Shown: positions 47,524 to 57,055, counted from the stretch's first letter. The stretch is DNA of 64,000 nt from Acidobacteriaceae bacterium (GCA_019233755.1 JAFAMD010000010.1:1-64000); one strand, 5' to 3'. Notes: generated by a model not told the origin, from the sequence alone. A program made the numbers and translations.

Positions 47524-50500
47524 GTCTTTCGTCGCCCTTCATCAAACGTCCTGTTGCAACGGCACTCCTCACAGTGGCTGTTGGCCTTGCAGGCGCAGTC
47601 GCGTTCAGGCTGCTGCCGGTGTCGCCGCTGCCTCAGGTGGATTTCCCAACCATCTCCGTCGGCGCATCACTACCTGGCGCGAGCCCTGAAATCATGGCAT
47701 CTTCCATCGCCACTCCGCTCGAGCGACAGTTTGGGCGGATTGCATCGGTGACGGAGATGACATCGGCGAGTGCGCTAGGCCAGACCGCAATCACTCTGCA
47801 GTTCGATCTCAACCGTAACATCGACGCCGCGGCTCGTGATGTGGAGGCGGCCATCAACGCGGCGCGTAGTTATCTTCCGGCCAATTTACCCTCCAACCCC
47901 ACCTACCGTAAGGTCAATCCGTCGGACTCGCCGATCATGATCATCGCGCTGACGTCCAACAAATTGCCGCCTTCCGCGCTGTACGATGCCGGTTCGACCA
48001 TCCTCCTGCAGCGCATATCGCAAATTCGCGGAGTGGGGCAGGTCGTCGTGGGCGGCAGTTCCGCACCGGCCGTCCGTATTGATGTCAATCCGACCCAGGC
48101 GAATCACTACGGCCTCAGTCTCGATGCGATTCGCACCGCGATTGCAGGCCAGACCGCCAATCAGGCCAAAGGCTTTTTCGCCGACGGCCATAAGCAGTGG
48201 CTGATCAATGCGAATGACCAGTTGATGCATGCAGTGGACTATCAACCGCTCGTGGTTGCCTACCGCAACGGCGCGCCGGTTATGCTGTCGAACATCGCAA
48301 AGGTGACGGACTCGGTTCAAACCGTGCGGTCTATGGGTATTGCGAACGGGCAGCGGTCGGCTTTGCTCATTATCTTCCGGCAGCCGGGGGCCAACATCAT
48401 CGATACGGTGGACGGCATCAAAGCGGCGCTTCCGGAACTGCATGCGGCCATTAACCCAGCCATCGACATGACGATCACTCTGGATCAGACCGTGACGATC
48501 CGCGCCTCGGTGAGCGACGTAGAGAAAACACTGTTGATCTCCGTCGTGTTAGTGGTTCTTGTCGTATTCGTCTTCCTGCGCGACTGGCGGACTACTTTGA
48601 TCCCGAGCGTTGCGGTTCCCGTGTCGCTCATCGGCACTTGCGGAGTCATGTACCTGCTCGGCTACAGCGTTGACAACCTTTCGCTAATGGCTCTTACGAT
48701 CGCCACCGGCTTCGTGGTGGATGACGCCATTGTCGTCGTGGAGAACATCACGCGTTATCGCGAGCGGGGCATGACAGCGACGGAGGCCGCGTATCGAGGC
48801 GCGGCGGAGATCGGCTCCACCGTATTTTCCATTAGCGTTTCGCTAGTGGCCGTATTCATCCCGATTCTGATGATGGGCGGTATCGTGGGACGCCTCTTTC
48901 GCGAGTTCGCGGTTACGCTGGCGGTCACCATCCTGGTTTCCATGGTGATCTCGCTTACCACAACGCCCACCATGTGCTCGCGATTGCTGGCCGATGAGCG
49001 GCGCCGCGGCCGCCTTTATCAGTTAAGCGAGAAGTTCTTCGATTTCATTCTCAAGATTTACGAACACAGTCTTGCGTGGGTATTGCGGAATTCGTTTCTA
49101 ATGCTGCTGCTCACAATTGCGACTCTCGCGGTCAACGTCTACCTGTATGTCGTGGTCCCCAAGGGTTTCTTCCCGCAGCAGGACACCGGGAGAATGATCG
49201 GCATCTTCATGGCGGACCAGGATACATCGTTTCAGTCGATGCAAAAGAAGATGCTCCAGCTCAGCGCTATCGTCCAGCGCGATCCCGGCGTCGCAACCAT
49301 TATGGCGTTCACCGGCGGAGGCGGCGGCACCACTACGAACACCGGCCGTGCCTTCATCACCCTGAAACCTTTGAATGAGCGGAAAGCAACTGCTGATCAG
49401 ATCATCAATCGGCTCCGACCCAAAACCAACAGCGTGCCCGGTGTAACACTTTACCTGCAATCCGCTCAGGATATTCGCGTAGGGGGCCGCACGACCGCAG
49501 CGCAATATCAATACACGCTGCAGAGCGACAATCTCGATGAGCTGATGACGTGGTCGCCGAAACTGCTGAACCTCATGCGAAGGATGAAGGAGCTCACAGA
49601 CGTCAATACCGACCAGCAGAACAGCGGTTTGGAAGCGAATCTTGTCATCGACCGGAAAAGCGCCATGCGGGTCGGCGTCACTCCGCAGACGCTCGACCGC
49701 GTTCTCTATGATGCGTTCGGCGAGGAGGAAATCGCCAAAACATACACTTCTATGAACCAGTACTTCGTGATCATGGAGGTCGATCCGGTGTTCTGGCAAA
49801 CGCCGAGAGGCTTGAACGACGTCTACATTCCGTCCAGCACCGGCACCCCGATTCCGCTATCTGTATTTACTCATTACCAGCCAAAGACCGCGCCACTCAC
49901 GGTGAATCACTCCGGTGTTTTCCCATCCGTGACCATATCGTTCAATCTCGCGCCAGGAATTGCGCTCGGCCAGGCTGTCAACGCGATTAACGCGGTCGAG
50001 ACGAAGGCAGGCATGCCGACCACCATCAACACAAACTTCAGCGGCACGGCCCAGGCATTCCAGTCTTCGCTCGCAACCGAACCCTTTCTTATTGCGGCAG
50101 CGCTAGCGGCCGTCTACATCGTGCTCGGGATTCTCTACGAAAGCTACATTCACCCGATCACCATCCTCTCCACGTTGCCGTCCGCCGGAGTAGGCGCAAT
50201 TCTGGCGCTGCTTATTACAAAGACGGAGCTCAGCATTATCGCACTCATCGGCATCATCCTGCTGATCGGCATCGTAAAGAAGAACGCCATCATGATGATC
50301 GATTTTGCGCTCGAAGTAGAGCGGCGCGATCGCAAATCTCCGAAAGAGGCGGTTTTTGAAGCCTGCCTGATGCGGTTCCGCCCTATCATGATGACGACCA
50401 TGGCGGCTATGCTTGGCGGGCTTCCGCTCGCCCTGGGCACGGGCATGGGCTCGGAGCTGCGGCGTCCTCTGGGTATTACCATCGTCGGCGGCCTGATCGT

Positions 50501-50630
50501 AAGCCAGGCCTTAACGCTTTACACCACGCCGGTCATTTATCTCTACATGGATCGCTTCAGCCTCTGGCTGCAACGCTTGCGAGGAGGCCACATACCCGAG
50601 GCTCCTGCCGAAGCTGTTGGACCCGCTTAA
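47520..50630 (+). CDS. RND efflux pump inner-membrane subunit (MdtC-like)
   Basis: The 1036-residue protein is a second RND subunit, clearly related to the one before it but diverged; its proton-relay motif is '[17 protein letters not shown]' and its second half has '[20 protein letters not shown]'. In MdtBC one subunit mainly carries protons and the other binds drugs, but both proteins here keep the aspartate pair. The GTG start overlaps the previous stop by 4 bases. The following STAS-like gene begins on its last base. Confidence 0.95.
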   Translation: MSLSSPFIKRPVATALLTVAVGLAGAVAFRLLPVSPLPQVDFPTISVGASLPGASPEIMASSIATPLERQFGRIASVTEMTSASALGQTAITLQFDLNRNIDAAARDVEAAINAARSYLPANLPSNPTYRKVNPSDSPIMIIALTSNKLPPSALYDAGSTILLQRISQIRGVGQVVVGGSSAPAVRIDVNPTQANHYGLSLDAIRTAIAGQTANQAKGFFADGHKQWLINANDQLMHAVDYQPLVVAYRNGAPVMLSNIAKVTDSVQTVRSMGIANGQRSALLIIFRQPGANIIDTVDGIKAALPELHAAINPAIDMTITLDQTVTIRASVSDVEKTLLISVVLVVLVVFVFLRDWRTTLIPSVAVPVSLIGTCGVMYLLGYSVDNLSLMALTIATGFVVDDAIVVVENITRYRERGMTATEAAYRGAAEIGSTVFSISVSLVAVFIPILMMGGIVGRLFREFAVTLAVTILVSMVISLTTTPTMCSRLLADERRRGRLYQLSEKFFDFILKIYEHSLAWVLRNSFLMLLLTIATLAVNVYLYVVVPKGFFPQQDTGRMIGIFMADQDTSFQSMQKKMLQLSAIVQRDPGVATIMAFTGGGGGTTTNTGRAFITLKPLNERKATADQIINRLRPKTNSVPGVTLYLQSAQDIRVGGRTTAAQYQYTLQSDNLDELMTWSPKLLNLMRRMKELTDVNTDQQNSGLEANLVIDRKSAMRVGVTPQTLDRVLYDAFGEEEIAKTYTSMNQYFVIMEVDPVFWQTPRGLNDVYIPSSTGTPIPLSVFTHYQPKTAPLTVNHSGVFPSVTISFNLAPGIALGQAVNAINAVETKAGMPTTINTNFSGTAQAFQSSLATEPFLIAAALAAVYIVLGILYESYIHPITILSTLPSAGVGAILALLITKTELSIIALIGIILLIGIVKKNAIMMIDFALEVERRDRKSPKEAVFEACLMRFRPIMMTTMAAMLGGLPLALGTGMGSELRRPLGITIVGGLIVSQALTLYTTPVIYLYMDRFSLWLQRLRGGHIPEAPAEAVGPA

Positions 50631-50935
50631 TGAAGGACGCGCGCATGCAAACGCAGTACACCATCACAACCGAGCCGCATCCCGCCGGACGTTCGATCAC
50701 GCTCCTGCTCAACGGCAAATTCGGCGAAGACGCGATACCCGAGCTGGAGCAATCGATCACCGAGGCGCGCGGAGCCCATCAGGAGGTCTATATCGACCTC
50801 AGCGAGGTCACACTGGTGGATCGCAAAACAATTCAATATTTCTCGGCGCGGGCAGCAGCGGACGTGAAGCTGGTGAACTGCCCCATTTATCTGAAGCGCT
50901 GGATTACACAGGTGAGTGACGATGCGGAAAAGTAA
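50630..50935 (+). CDS. STAS-like domain protein in the RND operon
   Basis: The 101-residue product has the STAS pattern: strands 'YTITTEPHPAGRSITLLLNGKFGE', helix 'AIPELEQSITEARG', strand 'EVYIDLSEVTLVDRKTIQYFSA' and final 'VKLVNCPIYLKRWI'. STAS domains bind nucleotides or act as anti-sigma antagonists, and in MlaB they support a lipid-transport ATPase. The usual phosphorylatable Ser/Thr after the 'VD' is replaced by Arg-Lys. The first ATG overlaps the pump stop by 1 base; an ATG at 50645 with AAGGA before it is an alternative start. Its overlap with the TolC-like gene makes it an integral part of the operon. Confidence 0.7.
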   Translation: MKDARMQTQYTITTEPHPAGRSITLLLNGKFGEDAIPELEQSITEARGAHQEVYIDLSEVTLVDRKTIQYFSARAAADVKLVNCPIYLKRWITQVSDDAEK

Positions 50936-52559
50936 GCGAAGCCCAAGCAGCCTGAACGGCGCTGCGCCCCTGGGAGTTGCGGCGGGGCTGGCACTACTCT
51001 GCGCCTGCAATCCGGCGCCGAAATATTCCACCCCCTCGACTCCCGTTCCAACTGCCTATAAGGAGACCACTCCTGACCGGTTCAAGGAAGGACCGGGCTG
51101 GGTTGTGGCCAAACCCGGCGACGACAAGATTCGGCCGAAATGGTGGGAAATGTACAATGATCCGCACCTGAACGCGCTGGAGGAGCAGGTCGCGATTTCG
51201 AATCAGACCGTTGCTCAGGCCGAGGCAAACTTCCGCGCAGCCCGCGCCCTTGTTGTTTCTGCCCGTTCCTCCTTGTTCCCGACAATCGGCAGTACGGCCT
51301 CTTACTCACGCTCGCATTATCCGAGCAGCAATCCCACAAATAGCGCGGCGAGCAGTGGAAGAACGCTGAATAACTACGCGGCCGCGGCGGACATTTCGTA
51401 CAGTGTCGACCTGTGGCACAAAGTTCGTAACACGATCGCTGCTAATACTTACTCGGCACAGGCGAGTGCCGCGGACGTGGCCACGGCACTGCTCACCACG
51501 CACGCGGAATTGGCGCAAGATTATTTCGAGGTTCGCGCTCTCGATGCCGAAGAAGGCATTCTCCAGGACACTATCGGTAATTATCGCCAAGACCTGAATC
51601 TCACCACGATTCTCTTTCGCGCCGGCATCTACTCGGACGAAGATGTATCGCAGGCGCAAACCCAACTGGATACCGCAACTGCTCAGGCAACGGATCTTGG
51701 CGTGGCGCGGGCACAATACGAGCACGCCATCGCAACGCTTATCGGCAAGCCGGCGGCTGAGTTTTCCATCTCCGTTGCACCCTTCGTAACCCATCCCCCA
51801 CCCGTGCCGGTTGCCGTACCCTCCGTATTGTTGGAAAGACGCCCCGACATAGCTGCCGCGGAGCGATTGGTGGCGGCACAGAATGCGGAAATCGGCGTAT
51901 CACGAGCGGCCTATTACCCATCACTCAATCTCAGCGCCAGCGGCGGTTTCGAGACCGCTGTCTTCTCCAGTTGGTTTACCTGGCCAAGCCGGGTGTGGTC
52001 GATCGGACCTGCCTTATCGCAGACTCTTCTCGACTTCGGCGCGCGCCGCGGGGCAGTAGAGCAGTCCGAGGCGCAATACGATAGCGCGGTCGCGGCGTAC
52101 CGCCAGACCATTCTCAGCGATTTCCAGGCGGTAGAAGACAACCTGGCCTCCCTGCGAATTCTGGCGCAGGAAGTGGCGGAATACGGCACGGCGATCACCT
52201 CGTCCGCGCACTACCTCGACCTTGCGCTCACCCGCTACAAAGCTGGCATCGATAGCTATCTCAACGTTGTAACCGCGCAGAACAGCGTGCTTACAAACCG
52301 CGAAACGCAGGTGCAAACCCAACTGCGGCAGATGACGGCGAGCGTCTCGCTGATCATGGCACTGGGCGGCGGCTGGGATGCTTCTCAGCTTCCGCGGTAT
52401 GAGGAAGTGCTGCAGAAACCGGCAAAGTGGTCTCCGGCGACCAGTCCGGCTCCGGTAGCTCCAGTCGCTCCGGCGAATCCGCCGGAGGTACCCAGCATCC
52501 CACTGCCGTCGGACCCGGATACAGGTACGTCGCCATCTGCAGCGCCGAATCGGCGTTAG
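50922..52559 (+). CDS. TolC-like outer-membrane lipoprotein (NodT family)
   Basis: The 545-residue protein has a lipoprotein signal with lipobox 'LLCAC' at about residues 24-28, so the mature N-terminus is a lipidated Cys, and the two long duplicated outer-membrane-factor regions ('LNALEEQVAISNQTVAQAEANFRAARA', 'ERRPDIAAAERLVAAQNAEIGVSRAAYYPSL', 'RYKAGIDSYLNVVTAQNSVLTNR'). A proline-rich tail of about 50 residues follows the last domain. It supplies the outer channel of the tripartite pump. A GTG at 50916 is also in frame, but the ATG at 50922 has the better AGGTGA spacing. It overlaps the STAS-like gene by 14 bases. Confidence 0.92.
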   Translation: MRKSKRSPSSLNGAAPLGVAAGLALLCACNPAPKYSTPSTPVPTAYKETTPDRFKEGPGWVVAKPGDDKIRPKWWEMYNDPHLNALEEQVAISNQTVAQAEANFRAARALVVSARSSLFPTIGSTASYSRSHYPSSNPTNSAASSGRTLNNYAAAADISYSVDLWHKVRNTIAANTYSAQASAADVATALLTTHAELAQDYFEVRALDAEEGILQDTIGNYRQDLNLTTILFRAGIYSDEDVSQAQTQLDTATAQATDLGVARAQYEHAIATLIGKPAAEFSISVAPFVTHPPPVPVAVPSVLLERRPDIAAAERLVAAQNAEIGVSRAAYYPSLNLSASGGFETAVFSSWFTWPSRVWSIGPALSQTLLDFGARRGAVEQSEAQYDSAVAAYRQTILSDFQAVEDNLASLRILAQEVAEYGTAITSSAHYLDLALTRYKAGIDSYLNVVTAQNSVLTNRETQVQTQLRQMTASVSLIMALGGGWDASQLPRYEEVLQKPAKWSPATSPAPVAPVAPANPPEVPSIPLPSDPDTGTSPSAAPNRR

Positions 52560-52596
52560 CCTGAAACAGCGGCGGCTCAGCGCAAGTCCACTTCGC

Positions 52597-53073
52597 ATGA
52601 AAAGTGACGAACTGACGGTTCTACGCAAGCAGCTTGCTAGCGCATTGACGGGCAGCGAGACGCATATCGACTTCGAGTCAGCGTTGCACGACTTCCCGTC
52701 GAAAGTGCGCGGAGTGAAGCCGCACGGGCTCCCGCACACGGCGTGGCAATTGCTTGAGCACATGCGGATCGCTCAAAACGACATTCTGGAATTTTCCCGC
52801 AACCCTAACCATCAATCGCCCAAATTCCCTGAGGGCTATTGGCCGGGGGCGGAAGCTCCGCCTGATGATGCGACTTGGGATGCCAGCATACGGGCGTTCC
52901 AGAAGGATGCGAGAGAGCTGAAAGAACTGACACAACGAGGCGATCTGTTCACGCCCTTCCAGCATGGCCAGGGCCAGACGCTTCTCCGCGAGATCCTGCT
53001 GGTAGCCACTCACAACTCCTACCATCTCGGGCAACTCGTTCTTCTAAAGAAAATGCTCCTGAGCGGCGGTTAA
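52597..53073 (+). CDS. DinB-family protein
   Basis: The 158-residue protein fits the DinB_2 four-helix bundle: 'PHTAWQLLEHMRIAQNDILEF' supplies one metal-type His, and the C-terminal 'LREILLVATHNSYHLGQLVLLKKML' supplies another, the usual 'H..yH.gQ' signature. Many relatives are metal-binding thiol S-transferases using bacillithiol or mycothiol, but no substrate can be named. It lies 37 bases after the TolC-like gene and may be transcribed with it. A perfect hairpin follows its stop. Confidence 0.88.
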   Translation: MKSDELTVLRKQLASALTGSETHIDFESALHDFPSKVRGVKPHGLPHTAWQLLEHMRIAQNDILEFSRNPNHQSPKFPEGYWPGAEAPPDDATWDASIRAFQKDARELKELTQRGDLFTPFQHGQGQTLLREILLVATHNSYHLGQLVLLKKMLLSGG

Positions 53074-53081
53074 AACACACC

Positions 53082-53102
53082 CCGCTGGCATTCTGCCAGC
53101 GG
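53082..53102. promoter_or_regulatory. Perfect hairpin overlapping the cimA -35
   Basis: CCGCTGGCA-TTC-TGCCAGCGG has 9-bp perfect arms and a 3-base loop, beginning 8 bases after the dinB stop. It may end the upstream transcript, although no T-run follows, or be an operator, because it covers the -35 of the downstream promoter. Confidence 0.5.
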
Positions 53103-53114
53103 CTGTCCTATAAT
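53085..53114 (+). promoter_or_regulatory. Promoter of the citramalate synthase leader
   Basis: A perfect -10 TATAAT (53109-53114) is preceded after 18 bases by CTGGCA (53085-53090; 4 of 6 to TTGACA). Transcription would start about 53121, some 16 bases before the leader-peptide ATG. Confidence 0.65.
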
Positions 53115-53136
53115 CGAGGAAGAATTCACGGGTCTC

Positions 53137-53196
53137 ATGCTCCTCCTTATTCAGAGCAGCCTCCTCATTAGCGTGGCCATTACTGGCCCTGCCTGA
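53137..53196 (+). CDS. Branched-chain amino-acid leader peptide
   Basis: A 19-codon frame encodes MLLLIQSSLLISVAITGPA and then stops. Nine of the 19 residues are Leu (5), Ile (3) or Val (1), clustered at positions 2-5 and 9-15. It lies just after a strong promoter and before a strong terminator, with citramalate synthase downstream. This is the classical layout of an ilv/leu attenuator, where ribosome stalling at Leu/Ile codons under starvation prevents termination. The peptide is too short for normal gene finding. No strong ribosome site is visible before its ATG. Confidence 0.75.
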   Translation: MLLLIQSSLLISVAITGPA

Positions 53197-53222
53197 GACC
53201 TCGTGTACTACGAAATTTTCGA

Positions 53223-53263
53223 GGCCACCGGCGGGGATCTCCAGCCGGTGGCCTTTTGCTTTT
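53223..53263 (+). terminator. Attenuator terminator before cimA
   Basis: GGCCACCGGC (53223-53232) pairs perfectly with GCCGGTGGCC (53244-53253) around an 11-base loop and is followed by TTTTGCTTTT (53254-53263). GTGGCC inside the leader frame (53173-53178) can pair with GGCCAC (53223-53228) instead, giving a possible antiterminator. The hairpin ends 43 bases before the cimA ATG. Confidence 0.85.
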
Positions 53264-53306
53264 AACAATGAACTTTTGCTGAGACGATTTCAGGACAACC
53301 TCCTTT

Positions 53307-54920
53307 ATGAAGATCTTTACCTTCGACACCACGCTTCGTGACGGCACGCAAGGCGAGTCGGTCTCTTTCTCCGTTGAAGACAAACTACTCATTGCGGAGA
53401 AGCTCGATGACCTTGGTATTGACTACATTGAAGGCGGCTGGCCTGGCTCGAACCCCAGAGACAGGGAGTTCTTTGAGCGAGCCAAGCACTTGAAGCTGAA
53501 GCATGCGCGCCTGACCGCATTCGGTGCGACCCGCTTCGCCAAAAATCCCGTCGACAAAGATCAGAATGTCGCCGAGTTATTGAATGCTCAGACGCCGGTG
53601 GTATCCATCTTCGGCAAGACCTGGGATTTTCACGTCCGGCGCGCCCTCGGCATTACTGAGGAAGAAAATCTGCAGTTGATTTCAGATACGATCGCCTATC
53701 TGAAGGAGCACGGCCGCGAGGTCGTCTATGACGCCGAACACTTCTTTGACGGCTACAAAGCAAACGCGACCTATGCACTCAAGACGCTGGAGGCGGCAAA
53801 GAATGCCGGGGCTAGTGTGCTTTGTTTGTGCGATACCAATGGCGGCACGCTGCCCATGCAGTTGGCTGAGCTCGTGGCGCAAGTCCGCAGCCGTTTTGAT
53901 GGCGTTATCGGCATTCACTGCCATAATGATTCCGAAGTTGCCGTCGCCAACACTCTGGTTGCCGTAGAGGCAGGGGCTACTCACGTGCAAGGCTGTATCA
54001 ATGGATACGGCGAGCGCTGCGGCAACGCGAATCTGTGCTCCGTCCTGGCCAATCTGGAACTGAAGCTCGGACACACCACGGTCGGCAATGAGAACCTCAA
54101 GCGGCTGACGGATGTCGCAAAGTTCATCGCGGAAATGGCGAATCTGCCCTTGCGGCGCGATCAGGCTTTCGTAGGAGCCAGCGCGTTCGCGCACAAGGGC
54201 GGCATTCACGTAAGCGCTGTCATGAAAGACGCGTCGACCTACGAACACGTACAACCGGAAATGGTCGGGAATCGACAGCGCGTCCTGCTCAGCGATCTTT
54301 CAGGTCGCAGCAATATCGCCTACAAATTGAAGCAGCTCGGCTTCAATGATTCGCTTGCGGAGACCGCCGGACGCGAGATTCTGCAGCGTATAAAGCAGAT
54401 GGAACACCAGGGATACGACTTCGAAGCATCCGAAGGCACCTTCGAGCTTTTAGTCCGCGAAGCCGCACATCCGGAGTTTCATCCGTTCGAGGTAGTGGAC
54501 TATGAAGCCACCACCAAGCTGCACGGCGGCGGCGATGAAACCGTGACCACCGCGAGTGTCACGCTGCGCATCGGCGACTCCGTTCACTCGTCCACCGCCA
54601 CCGGTCACGGGCCCGTGCACGCCCTCGACGTTTGCCTGCGTCAGTGTCTGGCGGCCATTTATCCGGCGATCATGAACGTCCATCTCACCGACTACAAGGT
54701 CCGCGTGTTGGGCGGCAAAGGCGGTACGGAATCAAAAGTGCGCGTGCTGGTCGAGTGGACCGATCACCAACGCAATTGGGCGACAGTCGGCATCTCTGAT
54801 AACGTCATCGATGCCAGTTGGCGCGCGCTCGTCGATGCCCTGCGGCTGGAGCTCATGCGGCTGCTCGAAACGGACAAACCGGCCAGGGCGAGTGTTCACG
54901 ACTACAGTTGGGCGGTGTAA
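53307..54920 (+). CDS. cimA: (R)-citramalate synthase, LeuA family
   Basis: CimA condenses pyruvate and acetyl-CoA to citramalate, opening the threonine-independent route to isoleucine. The 537-residue enzyme has the aldolase-type barrel start 'FDTTLRDGTQGESVSFS', 'DYIEGGWPGSNPRD', metal ligands in 'GIHCHNDSEVAVAN', 'VQGCINGYGERCGNANL', 'AHKGGIHVSAV', then the C-terminal LeuA dimer/regulatory domain (about 395-525) ending 'HDYSWAV'. The 'WPGSNPRD' and 'GTQGESVSFS' segments point to the citramalate-synthase subfamily rather than isopropylmalate synthase. It lacks a Shine-Dalgarno sequence; the bases just before its ATG are ACCTCCTTT. The upstream leader peptide and terminator predict control by branched-chain amino-acid supply. 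Confidence 0.93.
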   Translation: MKIFTFDTTLRDGTQGESVSFSVEDKLLIAEKLDDLGIDYIEGGWPGSNPRDREFFERAKHLKLKHARLTAFGATRFAKNPVDKDQNVAELLNAQTPVVSIFGKTWDFHVRRALGITEEENLQLISDTIAYLKEHGREVVYDAEHFFDGYKANATYALKTLEAAKNAGASVLCLCDTNGGTLPMQLAELVAQVRSRFDGVIGIHCHNDSEVAVANTLVAVEAGATHVQGCINGYGERCGNANLCSVLANLELKLGHTTVGNENLKRLTDVAKFIAEMANLPLRRDQAFVGASAFAHKGGIHVSAVMKDASTYEHVQPEMVGNRQRVLLSDLSGRSNIAYKLKQLGFNDSLAETAGREILQRIKQMEHQGYDFEASEGTFELLVREAAHPEFHPFEVVDYEATTKLHGGGDETVTTASVTLRIGDSVHSSTATGHGPVHALDVCLRQCLAAIYPAIMNVHLTDYKVRVLGGKGGTESKVRVLVEWTDHQRNWATVGISDNVIDASWRALVDALRLELMRLLETDKPARASVHDYSWAV

Positions 54921-54956
54921 ATTCCCCGGCACGAGCCCCATCGTAGAATCTCCTAC

Positions 54957-55928
54957 ATGAAGGCTGTTGTTGCTGATCCAGTCGGCGGCCCCGAAAATCT
55001 TCAACTGATGGACCTGCCCACGCCGCAGCCCGGCGAAGGTGAGGTCCTGGTCAAGATCGAATCCATTGGCGTCAACTACATCGACGTTTACTTCCGTAGC
55101 GGCCTCTATAAAGCGCCCGAGACGCCGGTCAAGCTTGGCAACGAAGCCGCTGGCACAGTAGCCGCCGTCGGCAAGGGTGTGGTGAGTGTTCGCGTCGGCC
55201 ACCGCGTTGCGTACGCCATGGCGCGCGGCTCCTACGCCGAATATGCAGTGGTGCCGGAGCGTTTGCTTGTTGAGATCCCGGATTCCGTCAGCTTTGAACA
55301 GGCTGCGGCGGTGATGCTGCAGGGCATGACCGCTCACTATCTGACTCACTCCACTTTCCCGCTCAAAGCCGGGCATACCTGTCTCATTCATGCAGCGGCC
55401 GGGGGCGCAGGCCTGCTGATAGTGCAAATGGCCAAGATGGCGGGCGCAAGAGTCATCGGCACAACCTCCACTGCGGAAAAAGCGAAGCTTGCACAAGCGC
55501 AGGGTGCGGATCACATGATCCTCTATACCCGGCAGGATTTCGTCGCGGAAGTGAAGCGCATCACCAATGATGCAGGCATCGACGTCGTCTACGATTCAGT
55601 CGGCAAAACGACCTTTCATAAAAGCCTCGACTGTCTGAAACCTCGCGGTCTGATGGTCAGCTTCGGCCAATCGGGCGGCGCCGTGGGCGAGATTGATCCG
55701 CTGGTCCTGAGCCAGAAAGGATCGCTTTTCCTTACGCGGCCCACTCTGGCAAATTACGTAAGCGATCCCACAGAGTTGAAGTGGCGGGCATCGGACGTAC
55801 TTAACTGGATCGCGTCCGGACGCCTGAAAGTGCAGATTTATCGGACCTGCCCCTTGGCCGAAGCGGCGCAAGCGCACCGCGACCTGGAAGCGCGAATAAC
55901 CACCGGCAAGCTCCTGCTGAAGCCCTGA
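54957..55928 (+). CDS. Quinone oxidoreductase (zeta-crystallin-like)
   Basis: The 323-residue MDR-family enzyme begins 'MKAVVADPVGGPENLQLMDLP' and has 'GVNYIDVYFRSGLYK', a Rossmann segment 'CLIHAAAGGAGLLIVQMAKMAGARVIGT' and 'YDSVGKTTFHKSLDCLKPRG'. It lacks the zinc ligands of alcohol dehydrogenases, as expected for NADPH:quinone reductases. It would reduce quinones or related enones in the cytoplasm. It lies 36 bases after cimA and 8 bases before the peptidase gene, so it may share a transcript with them. Confidence 0.93.
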   Translation: MKAVVADPVGGPENLQLMDLPTPQPGEGEVLVKIESIGVNYIDVYFRSGLYKAPETPVKLGNEAAGTVAAVGKGVVSVRVGHRVAYAMARGSYAEYAVVPERLLVEIPDSVSFEQAAAVMLQGMTAHYLTHSTFPLKAGHTCLIHAAAGGAGLLIVQMAKMAGARVIGTTSTAEKAKLAQAQGADHMILYTRQDFVAEVKRITNDAGIDVVYDSVGKTTFHKSLDCLKPRGLMVSFGQSGGAVGEIDPLVLSQKGSLFLTRPTLANYVSDPTELKWRASDVLNWIASGRLKVQIYRTCPLAEAAQAHRDLEARITTGKLLLKP

Positions 55929-55936
55929 GGATTGAT

Positions 55937-57019
55937 TTGACGGACCACAATGAGCACCAACATCGCCGGGAGCGGCTGCTCCCCGCTCTCGAATCAGCCC
56001 GCGCAGGTGCATTTTTCACGACGGCGCTTCCGAACGTGCGCTATCTCAGCGGATTCACGGGAAGCAACGCGGCTCTCTTAGTAACCCCCGATCGCGCTCT
56101 TCTTTTTACAGACCCGCGCTATCAGACCCAGGCTCCGCAGGAATCAGACTGCGAGGTCAAGATAGCCAAAGGGCCGCTTTTGCCCGAAGCCGGAAAGTGG
56201 CTCAAACGGTTGCGCCTCAAGTCGTTCGGTTTTGAGCAGAACCGGATCAGTTTCGAAGAATACCAACAATTGAAGAGCGTGGCCGACGGCGTGCGGTTCA
56301 GGCCGTTGTCGGGCACTGTGGAAGAGCTCCGAATGGTCAAATCGCCGGCCGAGGTCGCCACGATCCGGGCCTCCGTCCAACTGAACTCGGCTGCGCTCGA
56401 GCAGGCCTTGGATCATTTCCGGCCTACTATGAGCGAGGTCGATCTCGCAGCCGAAATCGAGTATCGTATGCGTCTGCTGGGCGCCGATGGCACGGCTTTT
56501 CAGACCATTGTCGCCTCCGGCCGGCGCAGCGCCCTGCCCCACGCCCACCCGACAGATCATCCCATTCAGGCTGATCAACTATTATTAGTGGATATGGGCG
56601 CGAACGTCGCTGGATACGCCAGCGACATGACCCGTACCCATGCCGTTGGCAAGTTGGAGGCGAAGGTCCGGCGGATGTACCGGGCCGTGTTGGAAAGCCA
56701 GCTTGCTGCAATTGATGCGGTAAAGCCGGGAATTCTTTGCGCCACCGTCGACCGGGCTGCTCGTCAGGTATTGCGCAGCTACGGACTGGATAAGCTGTTC
56801 ATTCACTCGACTGGACACGGACTCGGCCTGGAAATTCATGAGCGGCCGCGAGTCGGCCGCAGGGAAAGGACGAAGCTGGAACCGGGCATGGTGATCACAG
56901 TGGAGCCTGGTGTCTATGACGAAGCCCTCGGCGGCATTCGCATCGAAGACACCGTGGTGGTCACCTCTAAGGGCTGTGAGGTCCTGACGCCAACCGGTAA
57001 AGAGCTGATCGTTCTGTAA
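55937..57019 (+). CDS. Xaa-Pro aminopeptidase-type metallopeptidase (M24)
   Basis: The 360-residue protein has the creatinase-like N-terminal domain ('VRYLSGFTGSNAALLVTPDRALLFTDPRY') and the pita-bread peptidase domain (about 130-355) with the five metal ligands in 'LLVDMGANVAGYASDMTRTHAVG' (two Asp), 'HSTGHGLGLEIHE' (His), 'VITVEPGVY' (Glu) and 'GGIRIEDTVVV' (Glu). It should remove N-terminal residues next to proline. The start is TTG at 55937, well placed 6 bases after GAGG (55927-55930). Confidence 0.93.
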   Translation: MTDHNEHQHRRERLLPALESARAGAFFTTALPNVRYLSGFTGSNAALLVTPDRALLFTDPRYQTQAPQESDCEVKIAKGPLLPEAGKWLKRLRLKSFGFEQNRISFEEYQQLKSVADGVRFRPLSGTVEELRMVKSPAEVATIRASVQLNSAALEQALDHFRPTMSEVDLAAEIEYRMRLLGADGTAFQTIVASGRRSALPHAHPTDHPIQADQLLLVDMGANVAGYASDMTRTHAVGKLEAKVRRMYRAVLESQLAAIDAVKPGILCATVDRAARQVLRSYGLDKLFIHSTGHGLGLEIHERPRVGRRERTKLEPGMVITVEPGVYDEALGGIRIEDTVVVTSKGCEVLTPTGKELIVL

Positions 57020-57055
57020 GTGAGCCGGGCATGGTTGCTTCGGCATGAGTAAACG

